DNA from: Linyphia triangularis
Lineage: Eukaryota > Arthropoda > Arachnida > Araneae > Linyphiidae
Assembly: GCA_963978545.1 (NCBI GenBank)
Contig: OZ021723.1
Location: forward strand, 62,001-126,000
Length of the DNA stretch: 64,000 nt
Direction: 5' to 3'
Shown: positions 14,073 through 25,560 of the stretch, piece after piece
How positions within the stretch are numbered: position 1 is the first letter of the stretch
Layout of the letters: every line of letters begins with the position of its first letter
Translations under genes and position numbers: made by a program
Notes under the pieces: generated by a model
Told to the model about the DNA's origin: nothing
The model's input: the letters and a program-made list of their open reading frames with translations, nothing else
The model's database searches: none

Positions 14073-14222
14073 GTCTTCAATTGTTTTTAATAATTCTTTT
14101 ACTGACAATAAAAAAAAAAAATTAAATTGTAAATAAAAACTTACTCATATAGTAAGTTTTTATTTATAATTAAAATTGTTTTTTTATTGTCAGTAAAATA
14201 ATTATTAAAAACAATTGAAGAC
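14073..14222. repeat. 150-bp inverted repeat (foldback)
   Basis: The arms begin GTCTTCAATTGTTTTTAATA and end with the complementary TATTAAAAACAATTGAAGAC. They are about 70 bp each, with a few mismatches, around a loop of about 7 nt (TCATATA near 14145-14151). It is a candidate foldback MITE or hairpin transcript. No target duplication was identified. Confidence 0.85.
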
Positions 14223-15099
14223 AATATCGAAATACAAAACTATCTTCCTAAATAGATCTCAAGTCCCAACTCCCATTATAAGAACGTGTATAATCTAATG
14301 GCAAGTTTTTAATTGCTTTTTAGTTTACAAGTGCTTCAGTTATAAACTTTTTTTTTAATTTAGAAATTTCAAACAAAGTTTTTATGAAAAAACAATTTAA
14401 TATTGAAACTGCTATGTCTCAGAAAAATGACCGCTTAGTTAGATACTTATTAAAACTTTCTATTTTTCTCCTTTTTTTGAATTACTTACATTTTCATATG
14501 AAAACCTAGTATATTTGAAAACTATTCCCGACCCACCAACAGTTTGAAAAACGCTTAATTGTGGATAATTTCTTAATAAGTGGCATTTCAGTATTTTTCT
14601 TGCCGGTCCAAAAGTTCGTACTTAAAGTTTTGACTAGTGCACTCTTTGCATAATGAATAATTTCAGCAGTTTTAAAACTGGTAACTATTCTCAAGAAGAA
14701 ATAAATGACCATCAAGAAAAGTAACAATCAAAAACTGACTTGAATACAATAGAAATGTTTATGTGACACATTTTTATTAATTTTTTACATAGAAATTTTT
14801 CGAACACTAGTTAGGTTTTTAAACCAATATTTAGCAACAAGTAAAGATATCCCCTTACTTGATGATGGTGTCCTTGTACAAAAAAATACAAGTTTCAGAG
14901 CTTAAAATTTTTTTTAGCTGTACCTGGGATTTTTTAATTATAATATGCAAACTCACAATATTTTGCTTAATTTATCCTACAAAATAAAAGCTAAATACTC
15001 TTAATTTACGTATTTATTTTTAGTTAACTTATATTACAATACATGCATAAAGATTTGTTATTAATTAGTAAAAAAAAAAAAAAAAAAACGGTGGGACGC

Positions 15100-15385
15100 C
15101 GTACCAGCTCACAAAAAGTATCGGTACACCGTATCGGACCCATTACACCCTTGATTGCACTATAATACTGACGTGGATTGGTGCTATTTGCCGTTTTTAA
15201 ATTTTCATCATTCATTTAGAAAAATGGCCAATTGGGCGATATTTCTGGCAATAATTCTTACAAGTAGAAGAAGAAAAAAAACTTCGCCAAAATGGCAATA
15301 TACTTTTCGATAATTCTTACACCATCCTTTCTTGTAAGTGAAACAGAAAAGAAAAACGGTCGTTGATGAGCGATGCTCAAGGTCA
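15100..15385 (+). repeat. Dispersed repeat Rep-A, partial copy
   Basis: It shares ordered blocks with 18530-19065, 31310-31890 and 55310-56035: a CACTATAATACTG block, an ATTTGCCATTTTTA-like block, a TTGGCGATAT-like block, a GTGAAACAGAAAA block and GATGAGCGATGCTCAAG. The nature of the element is unknown and no coding capacity was seen. Confidence 0.65.
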
Positions 15386-17254
15386 AAATCGTACAGCCGT
15401 TAATAAAATAACTTGAGATCAACTGAATTAATTTGATCCTGTGGTTTTCTATGGATATCTTGAGCAATCCAGATTAATAGAAACAAAATTTTATTCCAAG
15501 TTTTGCAAGTAAGGTGGTGAAATCTAGAATAGTGGATGAAAGTTAGTGTTATCATTACTGGAGATCTACTTAACCAATTTTTTTCTTCTTCTTTCTACAG
15601 GTAACTAGGCCAATCCTGATTATCAGGAATACAATTTCATTTCGATGTTTTGTTGTTAAGGTGGAGAAATAGAATGATGGGAAATTAAATTCGAGGAAGA
15701 TCACAATCAGTCCACAGCTATTTGAGCGTGGGTTAAGCGTTTAAACAATGCACACTTATAGAAGCGAGAGCACTACTGAATCAATTACATCCAATACCCT
15801 TCTAAATATTTGTTGAAATTGCACACTTCAACAGCATCACACCAGACATACTCTCCACTTCCAACCAACCCATTTAAAATTTAAAGGATTATCAAAGACA
15901 ATTTTGGATTATCAAAGACAGAAGATAGAAAATATCGCGCAACCACTTTCGGATGCATCACAAGAGAAAATATTGGAAATGCATATTCGTACATTAAAAC
16001 AATTACAAATTCACATTATTCTTTCAATATTTCTTCTAATGTTTATACAGTTCACTCTGGTGCACAAATAATCGATACAAATAACGTTGGCAGACTCCCG
16101 TAGTAAATTGAGATATCTGCAGAATACTCGCCTAAATAGATGCATTTTAAACAACAAATACAGTGCAAAATTCAATCGCCATTTTTTTAGGCATTTGTGA
16201 AATACGAAACGCCGTACACGTGGTTTTCCGAACCAAGAAAACGAACATTCAAACCCACAAGGGATTCTAATTCATACGAGCTAAATAAACGGATTTTAAA
16301 AATGCAAAAATCTTGATTCATTAAATACTCTCAGTGGTCCATATCTTGATCTACCGATGCTCTGACCCTTCATTAGCTTTTACGCAATACAATCCAAAAT
16401 AACCTCAATTTAATATTCATTTTTCATAATTTTGAGCTGCCAAGACTGTTTTTAAGAGGAATCGGAAGCAAGGAAACTTGGTTCCATGAGGAAACTATCC
16501 CACATTACAATTCAATGGAGGAAAAAACTATCTGTCGCAATCGCCCTCGCCTCTACTCGTTTTTGAAACCAGATTGAATCTCACCATGGAAATTACTCTA
16601 ACTCCAGTTCTTCTGCATAACTGTACCATTGGAGCTAAAGAAGACAAATCCCCCCACCCATTTTTTTGAAATTCAAAACTGAGGGACCGCTTCTTATTCA
16701 GAGCAGTTTGTAAAAACTATCAACAATGAAAATTACATATACAAAATTAAGAAGTACTTTCGTTTTTATGTACTGTAATGACCAAATCTGAATTGTTGAC
16801 CACAAATATTTGTAGTTTTCTTTAACATAGTTCGTACACTTGAAGGAGAAAAAAAAATTCAAGGATTTTTCAAGCACTTTTCAAAGATGCGTTATCAACA
16901 CAAATACATTACAAAAAATTCCACATTTTTTTTTTTGGGAGTGGGGGGGGGGGGGGGGGCAAACGGTGCATGTTCAAATTGAATAAATACGAAAAAAGAA
17001 AAAAAATAATAATTTAGGTTTCAATAAAATAAAATTATAAAGTTTCAGTAGATAAAAAGAAAACTTCCAATACATCAGAAACATAAAACAACAACCCATA
17101 AAAACAGAAGTAAAGTAGTTAGTACTCACTTGGTAATTACGCCAATATCGGATGAGAACATCCATTTGATTTTCTTGTTTTATCATATTGAGACTTGCGT
17201 CAAATAATAATACATAAGTAAAATTGATTAAACTGTCTGCCTAATTTATCTGAG
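15386..17254. other. Intergenic DNA, nothing recognised
   Basis: Moderately AT-rich. Two diverged copies of a block of about 85 bp (about 15460-15560 and 15605-15700, sharing the AAGGTGG-GAAAT pattern) and an 18-G run near 16938-16956 are the only structure noted. Confidence 0.5.
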
Positions 17255-17535
17255 CCGCAGGAGCTCACTGGGACATAAAATCGACCCGATGATTTTAGAT
17301 TTATGCCACCCCAAATTTTCAATTTGATAATCAATCAAAATTTAATAATTATTGTTTATAATAAAATAATGCCAATAATTAAGTTATTAATTTTAATAAT
17401 TAATACATTTTTATTCATTAATTTTAATAATTGAATTGTTCTAATAATTCGTTTAATTATATCAAATGTTCTCTGTCTCTACTATTTATAGTTCCCTTAA
17501 GTCAACTTGATTTCCGTAAACCATTTATAGTTTGT
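17255..17535 (+). repeat. Rep-A, 5' segment only
   Basis: It matches 55310-55545: a GGACATAAAA-CGACCC block, TGATTTTA-ATTTATGCC, the TTCTCTGTCTCTACTATTTATA block and the TTTATAGTTTGTTGCAAA block. It ends in an A-run and an (AT)n tract at 17551-17584. Confidence 0.6.
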
Positions 17536-17548
17536 TGCAAAAAAAAAA

Positions 17549-17550
<2 letters not shown>

Positions 17551-17584
<34 letters not shown>
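17551..17584. repeat. (AT)n microsatellite
   Basis: About 17 AT dinucleotides after an A-run. Confidence 0.9.
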
Positions 17585-17588
<4 letters not shown>

Positions 17589-17670
17589 TGCAAAATAAAG
17601 AATGTCCTGGTATACAACTAGTATACTAGAAAATCTATTCTAAAATGATAATATATCACATCTGGCATTA

Positions 17671-18060
17671 TAGCAGGCGTAGACTTTGAAATTTTGAACA
17701 TAAGTAGCTTTGTCCTTTTTAATGTGCATTGGCAAACAGAATGTTAAAATTTTACTGAGTTTTTTTAATTACTTTTTTAAAAATTTGTTTAAAGTCTTTT
17801 TTTTTTTTTTACAAAGTAACTTCCAATGGGCGTACTGCTTTGAAATTTTGAACATAAGGGGTTATGGTCATCTAATTGTACTTTTGACAAACAGAATGTT
17901 TACATTTTTGATAGATTTTCGAAATAAGTTTTTAATTTCTTAAAGTTTCTTTACAAAGAGACATCCAGTAAGTGTATAACTCTGAAATTTCAAACACAAA
18001 TAGTTTTGACATTCTAATTTTGCTTTTCACAAACAGAATGTTAAAATATTTTCAAAGGGG
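17671..18060. repeat. Three diverged tandem copies of a ~145-155-bp unit
   Basis: Each copy contains a CTTTGAAATTTTGAACATAA-like block followed by ACAAACAGAATGTTAAAAT-like sequence. The AAACAGAATGTT word recurs at about 17735, 17889 and 18031. The similarity decreases to the right. Confidence 0.6.
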
Positions 18061-18159
18061 TGAGGTAGGTTGTATAAAATGGGAAATGTCTTTTGTTTCA
18101 AGAAGGGAGGAGGGGGGGGGGGGGAATTAAGGAGGTTTTAATAATAAGGGTTTACAAAA

Positions 18160-18440
18160 CAAGAACGAATCGAGCATATGCTTGCACAGCAATGAACCTT
18201 TCTGCGAACAAAACGAGGCTGTACTTGCATAGCAATGAAGTGAGATTGTGCTTATGTACTAAAAACTTTCTGTGAGCGCAGCGAGACTGTGTTTGCGTTG
18301 CAATGAAACTTTTACTGAGTGTAGCGATCTTGATTTTGCTTAGAAATAAACCTTAAGCGAGCCTTTCTCGCAAAGCATCAAAAGCTGGGATCTATATACA
18401 AAATGACTGGTCTTTGTAATGCGGGGTCACGCAGCTAGAA
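18160..18440. repeat. Short tandem repeats, possible degraded Helitron-like sequence
   Basis: A degenerate unit of about 60 bp (GCGAGC-type, GCAGCGAGACTGT, TTGC, AGCAATGAA) repeats about three times. The stretch ends near GTCACGCAGCTAG followed by A. The GAGCGCAGCGAG style matches the Helitron at 46208-46991, but the terminal T and 5' end are not convincing. Confidence 0.3.
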
Positions 18441-18529
18441 CGATAAGATAGGGCATTGGTGGGAGTGTCTGGGATTTAAATTCATTGGTTACAAACAAAA
18501 ACGTTCAAGAATGTAACTATTTATATCGA

Positions 18530-19065
18530 AAAACTAAGGGTTTGGGACATCGCACAACTTTCAATTGCACCTAATACTGAACACTGCATTATTTGCCATA
18601 AATTGATGTAATATACCGTTCTTACATTTTCATTAATTTTTTTTTTAAATGCCGAGTTTGGCTGGATAAAAAATTTAAAAACACCGCTAAAGTGGCTAAT
18701 TTGGCGATATGGTTTTCGATAAATACTACATTATTCTTTCTTTTAAGTGAAACACAGAAGAAACAGTCACTGATGGGCGATGCTCAAGAGAAGAGAACAC
18801 TGTGTTAATGTCATTCGTTTCCCCCTTTTTTACGATTTTATTGCATTTTTAAGAGGGAATTTCGGTAGTGAGGATGTTTAGAACGCCTTAAAAGACATTA
18901 TCACAACGATTTTGATCAAAATCATTCGAGGCGTTGTTGTTGGTTTTTTGTAGAAATTGCTGAAAAACATAAATGAGAGGTACCATTGTCACCGCTAACT
19001 TGTACACAAAATTTGAACATCGTAGGTCAATCCGTTTGGGAGTTATACTAACCATAAAGACATAG
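18530..19065 (+). repeat. Dispersed repeat Rep-A
   Basis: Same block order as 55540-56030, from GGGACATCGCACAACTTTCA to a 3' AACATCGTAGGTCAATCCGT block followed by GTTATACTAACCA. It is non-coding. Confidence 0.7.
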
Positions 19066-19655
19066 ACATTTTATCTAGACCACTGCTTTCTTTAACTAGG
19101 ACGTTCCAAAACGTGGAACAAAGCAAAAAAAAAAAAAAAAAAATCTAATTTTTTTAACTGTATCCAATACTTACTTTACCCATGTGAAATTAAGGGTAAT
19201 TGAAAGTAAAAAAACTACGAAAAAAAAAAAAACTACGAAAAAAAAAACCTTCCGGACCGGCCCATTTTTTAAAGACACTGACCGGCCCGGTGATTGCACC
19301 GGACAACCCTATGGCCAGTACGCCCCCTGACGCTATCCACTTTTGGGGTATTTTTTATCATTAGAAATAGTTCGAACAATCCTCATCGAACTTCTTATAT
19401 AAACTAATCCATGCACTTTTAGCATGACTTTAGAATACACTTTCTTCCATCACGATATTTTTGACACACACAAAGTACATTGTGCAAAGTGCGAATTCAA
19501 CACACAAGCTTCAAACCATGATATTATATTCTGGCTTTCTAATCAGCTTTAATTGAAAATGCATTCCACTGCCATTTTCAAACAGTGCGTAAAAAATTAG
19601 CACACGCGATACAAAAACAAAACATCACGTGACTGGATTGGAAATTCAAAGATAC
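19066..19655. other. Intergenic DNA
   Basis: A-runs (near 19127-19142) and a GC-rich CCGGACCGGCCC / GACCGGCCCGG segment (19250-19310). No gene was seen. Confidence 0.5.
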
Positions 19656-20356
19656 TGTTGCGTGGACGGGTTCGAAAGATTTGAAGCCAAAGCAGATCAA
19701 AACTTGCAGAAATTTATTCCAAAATAACTCTTCACAGATTCTCTTACAACTCCAGAACTTCTCGTTCTAGTAGACTCAATACAGCTCTTTTCATAACAAT
19801 ATAGCACAAAACAGCAGTTAAAAACTTGACAACACAACTGCTAAATAGCCGCAAAAGACAATGCAATACAGTTCGCTTTAGAACTACTCGGAATGTTCAC
19901 TGAGACTCAGTAATTCCAGTCAACTAATTCAGGGGCTCAAAATCCGAACTCAACTCACGGCCGGCCTTATATAGCGGAGGCGAACATTCTTGAAATTTCT
20001 AGAGGTAGATATTTGGAGAACTTCCCAGATCGTGGTCGAAAAGTCCTATACATGTACATGGGGACCGAAAATGTCGCCAAATGGTAGCCAAGTTTGGCGA
20101 TTTCTCGCCAAATTTGGCTACAAAATTAGTCGCCAAAACTTGGCTCTATCTCGCCAATGTTAAATGCCCTGCTGCTTGTAAAACTCGCTTCCCAGTGTTA
20201 CCTCTGTAAAACTCGTTATCAAGCGTTAAGACCAATATAGCCGGGAAGCCAACTTAAGACGAACTATTGCACTGCCTTATGTAAAATGTACATAAATTTT
20301 CCTATTTACAAAATTAACACTTCGAAATATTTACAAATATACAAAAATTCGTAACA
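19656..20356 (-). mobile_element. Solo LTR, Gypsy-type family 1 (copy A)
   Basis: 701 bp. On the minus strand it begins TGTTACGAA and ends CGCAACA. It is the same family as 47573-48302 and 58268-58999. It has TATA-like sequence, AATAAA near its 3' side and a cluster of TCGCCAAA/TTTGGCGA motifs. The flanks are ATAC (left) and ATAT (right), a probable 4-bp target duplication with one change. No internal coding region lies nearby, so it is a solo LTR formed by LTR-LTR recombination. Confidence 0.9.
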
Positions 20357-22016
20357 ATATGTTGTGCATGTGCAGCGCTGTACTCATTGACGAAATCTTT
20401 GTACGTTCAACTGCGCTGTTTTCTTATTTGCTGATTGGCTTAACTAAATTCGAAAGATTTTGCTCACTCTGATAACCAAAATTTTTTTAAGATGCTATAT
20501 TTTTAGAAAATAAAATTCAAGCACTTTAAGAGTATTTTTACGAAGTTCAAGGTTAAAATGAAAGATTTTTTTAAAGCACTTTTTAAAGTTTTAGTGTACG
20601 AACCATTTTTAAAATACTCTACTTTACACACTAAATGCAGAAAAATAAAACAATTCCAACAACTATACATTACTCTAATTAATATAGTAACATTCATTAG
20701 AAAATATGTTTTCATTACCTCCAACCAAATGATCACAAAAACTAAAACTCGTCTAAGAAAGCATATTTTTTTAATGCTACGAAGAAACGTGTTTTCATAT
20801 GAATCAGTTGCATCATTTTCAGTCACAAATAACAAAAGTAAACCTCAAAGTGACTCACAAAATCGTAAATTTTGAAAAAAGATAACTTTGAATTTTTTAC
20901 TACAAATGGATAATGGGAAAAGCATTTTGAGCTGTCCGGGTATTACTATTTATTACTACGTTTTCCCTCCCGCACCCAGACACTCACAAATAAGGGAGGA
21001 GACTTGCTTTTGTTTTATGGCGCTGGAGAGATAGGGATTATACATTTCTTCAAAAGTAACCTTGAACTTTTGGCAGTTTAGTATTCGAGGGATTTATAAC
21101 TGAAAAATTAATTTTGGAACATTCTAGTGTGACGCATGTTCAGGGAAGACGCGAACGGGGGGGGGGGGGGGGGCGAGACGCCCCTTCGCCCCCCCCCCCC
21201 TAAAGATTTAGAAAGTTGAACAATCGGCAAATTTTCGAAATTTTATCGAGCCCTTTTTTAAAAGTTGATCCACAATTAAATCGAATTAAATAAAAAAATA
21301 TAGATAAAAACAAAAAATATTAAAAACACCGACCCGAGTTTCACAAATTGTCATTTTTATACTAGAAGTCTATTATTTTCCCGTATACATTGATGGACTG
21401 CGTACACAAATATAATAGGTATCTTGCGAACACAAATCAATCAATCATTATCTCATCCCGCCAAAGTTTTTAGAAAAGAAATACGGCACACGGCAAATTT
21501 CCAAAATTTCCTCAATTCCTTTAAAAGAACCAAAGTGATGGATGTTTTAAAACATATTGAATAGAAAAAGATATAAATAATTAATATCATCAATAGTATT
21601 AAAAAATCCTGATCACAATTCAGCCCAAGTTGGCGATCGGCAATTTTAAATTGGTGTAAATATATCCTTTTTTTTGCAGAAACATTTAAGTTGATATCGT
21701 CACTGACAGCTTCTAAATGAAATTAAATAAAAAGATATCTCCCATACCCCGTACTGATCCACAAGTATCAATATCCACAAATTCTCTACAGTGAATGAAT
21801 AATTGAGGACTAAAAATTGAAAACGACCTTAGTACCAAAAAAATAGAAAATCTTTTTTTTTTGTACGGAAAAATGTCCTAAAGGCCACGCTAAACGAAGT
21901 GGAGAACGCCCAAAGTGCGAACTCCCTTAGCAATAGAGCAATACTTCAAATTCAATCTGAAATATGTACTTAACTATTGACTTAAGTACCAGATGCGATC
22001 ATTTTTCGGTTCTCCT

Positions 22017-22047
<31 letters not shown>

Positions 22048-22818
22048 GACCGCGAGGTTGCGGATGGTTTGAGTCCCGTTGTTGTTTGTAAATGTATGTT
22101 GACTTGTCAAATGACGAATGTTTTGGCGCATCTTAGCTTGTGTTGCTGACGGCGCCAGATAATCTGAAAACAAATAACCTGAAAAATTTACTTTTTTGGA
22201 CTTCGGTCGTTTTCCATTTCTAGTTCTCAATTTTCCTTCAATTTCAAATCAGTACATTTAATTGTATAAATCGTTAAGTCAATTGTCGTAAGTTTTTAAA
22301 TTCAGTCACCTGGTAAGCACACACTATATTCTCAGGAAGAAACCGACAATAATTATTTATTCTTCCAATTAATAGATAACTCTGATGTGTTACAGTAGGT
22401 GAAATTTTTAGTACGTCAGGTAACGCCTCAAAAACCATGATATGCCCATTAAAGGTCATTTACATGAAGTGTGTATTGTACGGCATATGAATTGAAAGTC
22501 TTACAGAAAATATCAAAACATCTAGATTTTAACATCCGAAAAATGAGCCCTCTTTTATCAAATACATACTTTACGTACACAACTAGTCTTGCAAGAAGTT
22601 TCAATTTCAAATAGAACTTACTTATTTTTTGGTAAAGATAAAAATAAAAAATACATTTTATAAGGTTATTCAACGAGGTTTATTTTTACTCATTACTAAC
22701 GTGAAGTTGAGTGAAATGGAAGAAAAATATTTCTATTACATTTTGCCAAATTATTGCAATTAATGTCAAGTAGAACTCTATAAATGATGTTATACAGTAC
22801 TTCATTTATTAAAAATGT
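20357..22818. other. Intergenic AT-rich DNA
   Basis: No supported gene. The 110- and 105-codon frames on opposite strands at 20503-20875 overlap each other and are low complexity. A minus frame at 22274-22459 reads like an exon (ALPDVLKIS, GRINNYCRFLPENIV) and ends near a CAG|GTGACT donor, but no acceptor or homolog is recognised. An A28 run is at 22017-22044. Confidence 0.4.
21157..21200. repeat. G17/C12 foldback
   Basis: Seventeen G, then CGAGACGCCCCTTCG, then twelve C. It is a self-complementary homopolymer hairpin in AT-rich surroundings. Confidence 0.85.
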
Positions 22819-22820
22819 GT

Positions 22821-23266
22821 AACGGTATGCGGTAATGGGGAGTCGAACACGGGACTCCTAGATCAGAAGACAAGCGCGCTAACCACTAGGCAAAAGTGAC
22901 TACTAGTGCCTAGGTGTTGTATCTGTCATTTGTACACGAGACCACGACATAGCCCCTTCCCAGTGAGTTGCGAAGGGGTGAACGATTGAGTTGCTTGCGT
23001 TTGAGTCGAGTGTGGCAGTGAGTCGCCAGAGGTTGCTTTCTGTGTGTGCAGTGAGTTGCCAGAGATGCTGAGGTGGTAGTAGGGAGGTCGTGCAGTAGAT
23101 GGTGCCACTGATGTGTTCGAATATTCGGAGCACCACGTAGCGGTGTGCGCTAACAGGGAGTCGAACCCGGGACTCCTAGATCAGATGACAGGCGCTCTCA
23201 CCACTAGGCAAAAGTGACTACTAGTGCCTAGATGTTGTATCTGTCATTTGTACACGAGACCACCAC
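22821..23266 (-). mobile_element. Composite retroposon with 128-bp tRNA-like terminal direct repeats
   Basis: Two direct copies of a 128-bp sequence (22821-22948 and 23139-23266, about 90% identical, no gaps) enclose 190 bp. On the minus strand each copy holds a tRNA-like module with an A-box (TAGTGGTTAGCGCG or similar) and a B-box (GGTTCGACTCC). The whole 446 bp is flanked by AAATGTGT on both sides (22813-22820, 23267-23274), so it inserted as a single unit. It could be a dimeric tRNA-derived SINE or a TRIM-like element. An 8-bp duplication and the pol III boxes favour the SINE reading. Confidence 0.75.
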
Positions 23267-23274
23267 AAATGTGT

Positions 23275-25200
23275 TACCGAAATAATGCATGCCATGTAAA
23301 TTGGAAGGCAATGTCATATTTATTGCAACAAAATAATCATTGGAAAAGTATTGAAAGATTTGTTATAATACTATCTAGCAATTATTATAATACATTAACA
23401 AAACGTTTTTAATAATTGTTGTATTTTAAAATGCAATTTATATTGCCCATGAGTGCCGACAGGATTATTTGCAGGGATGTGCAGATCGCTAACGGGGAGA
23501 TATAAGGTGACAAAAGTCTTTGTTTAATCTTAGATTTTTCGAAAATGGGAATTGAACTTCCTAATTTGATGTTTGTTAAAAGCTGTACAGAATTTTCTGC
23601 TTGAATTGATAATTTACTACCTAAATATTTTGTTCTTGTGAATTACTTCTGCCACAATACTTTATTTTTCGAAAGACAGGAGGGAATGTAAGTGCATGTT
23701 TCTTATATGTCCCTGGCATTGTCTCTATTATAAAAATCGCAGTGTTGCGCGTTAGTAGTTTTGTGTGATGGCAACAATCTGCCCGGATTTTACATAGAAG
23801 AATTTTTCCAGAATTTGTTTGATTAACTCTTTTTTACAATTCTAATTTAGAGGCACCTATTTGATCAATATTTTTATTTATTTTATTTCGTGTTGTAGTG
23901 CAATTTCCATCCACTTTACACGTTTAATTAATTTTTTCGAAACTGCAATTTGAAAATATTTTTTTTTTTTTTACTGAGATGAAGTCTTTGTACTACTCAT
24001 GTTACTGAATTGGTTCAAGATTGTGAGAATGCATTCTATCTGCAAGTGATAAATGCCTCCCCTCCCAACAAAAAAGCACTTCGAAAAATTATCCCCTTTG
24101 TTTGGGAAAGAGGTGAGGTTATTTATTAAACAAAAATGAAAAATTAAATGAATTTGATGGAACTTTAACTAAAATGTGATGGGAATATACTTAAAATATG
24201 ACATTAATTACGTATTAATGAAATGCCATAAAATATTAAAAACATTAATTAAAATTAATTACACATGAAATAAAATAATTCACCATTAAATAAAAAAAGT
24301 AACAATTAGTTATAAACTCAATAACAATTCATTAATCATTAATTAACAAATAATTATATTGTAATTAAAAAAATTATGCATTAATACAATTTAATTAATA
24401 GTAGATTAACACCTTAATGGGTATTTTCTACATTTACACCGTACTTGTCTTGATTTTAATCGGCAAAAGTATGTCTAACGCCCCCCCCCCCCCCCAATCG
24501 AAATTCTTAGCGACGGCCCTGTGCATGTTTTTAGAGTATTTTTTTATGCTGAATCAATTGTAAACAAAAACACATGTAAAAAACGATGAACGGTAAAATA
24601 CGACATGAAGAAATAAAAAATTGGTCTGGTCAGGAAAAAGGTTTTATTTTTCATGAGAATAAAGAAACATGAGTCCATAAAAATATCTAGCACAAAAGGG
24701 TGTTTCTTGAGGGGGTAGGAGCGTGACCTCTGATATTATAGAAGGCCATCCCACTATCACTATGACGTCACCGGTCGTGGATACAATCGTCCTTCCACTT
24801 AGTAAAGAAAGGCATACTTTTTGTTTCACTAAATATATTATGGTCTTCGTTTTAAGTTTTTTACAGATATTCCAAACAATTCTATTATTTTATTTCTTTG
24901 ACAATGTAAAAAATAAATTATCCCTATATCTTAAAACACTAATTTTGTATAACTTGAGGTTCTAAACTTCATTCATTCCCGTATAAGTACGATGAAGTAT
25001 AATTTCTGTTCATTTACATGATTTTTTTTTTTCTTTTCTCCAAAAAATTTCTTTTTTCCTGAAATTCAGTTTTGAGCTAATCAAACGTATTAGATCGGTG
25101 TTTAATTTTTTTCTCGACGAATGGAATGTCTATATGAGTAAAATTATGCCCATCACAACCTAAACTCCTTTCGGCAATGACAACCAAGTGCCTCATTGAC
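23275..25200. other. Intergenic AT-rich DNA
   Basis: No supported gene. There is a C15 run near 24481-24495 and AT-rich low-complexity sequence at 24180-24420. Confidence 0.5.
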
Positions 25201-25204
25201 TGGA

Positions 25205-25560
25205 AAGAATTATGATAAAGGCTATTAAAGAAATTAATGAAAGAAACAATCCTACAAAGCGTCCTGACATTAAACTCAAAACATTTATGGACATGAAATT
25301 TGAGGACTTAGTTATTTGATAGAACTAGCCTACCAGATACATTTCTTCAAATAGATCAAGAAATCTGGGTGGCTAAGGAGGGTTACAGCAAAGCGTTAAA
25401 AATTGTACAAACCAATAATCACAGTGAAAGAGGAAATGGAAATTTTTTTAAAGAGACATTTTTAAAAAGAGTTTAATGGAAAAATAACACACAATTGGAA
25501 TCAACAACAATTTTTGTTACAAGTGGTGGAAAAACATTGCCAAACTCATCTTGATGCAAA
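25205..25560 (+). pseudogene. Degraded fragment of a multicopy gene family (NDHAERG-like motif)
   Basis: Broken plus-strand reading gives EINERNNPTKRPDIKL, then after stops and a frame change WVAKEGYSKALKIVQTNNHSERG. The NNHSERG segment resembles an N-D-H-A-E-R-G motif that I recall from high-copy uncharacterised arthropod proteins of probable transposon origin. Frames are interrupted throughout. The family name and function are not known to me. Confidence 0.3.

Noticed and set aside
20503..20875. Overlapping 105- and 110-codon frames on opposite strands
   Set aside because: Low-complexity AT-rich sequence with no family features on either strand.
22821..22948. Functional tRNA gene on the minus strand
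   Set aside because: The A- and B-box match, but acceptor arms do not pair and the unit is part of a duplicated, target-site-flanked retroposon.
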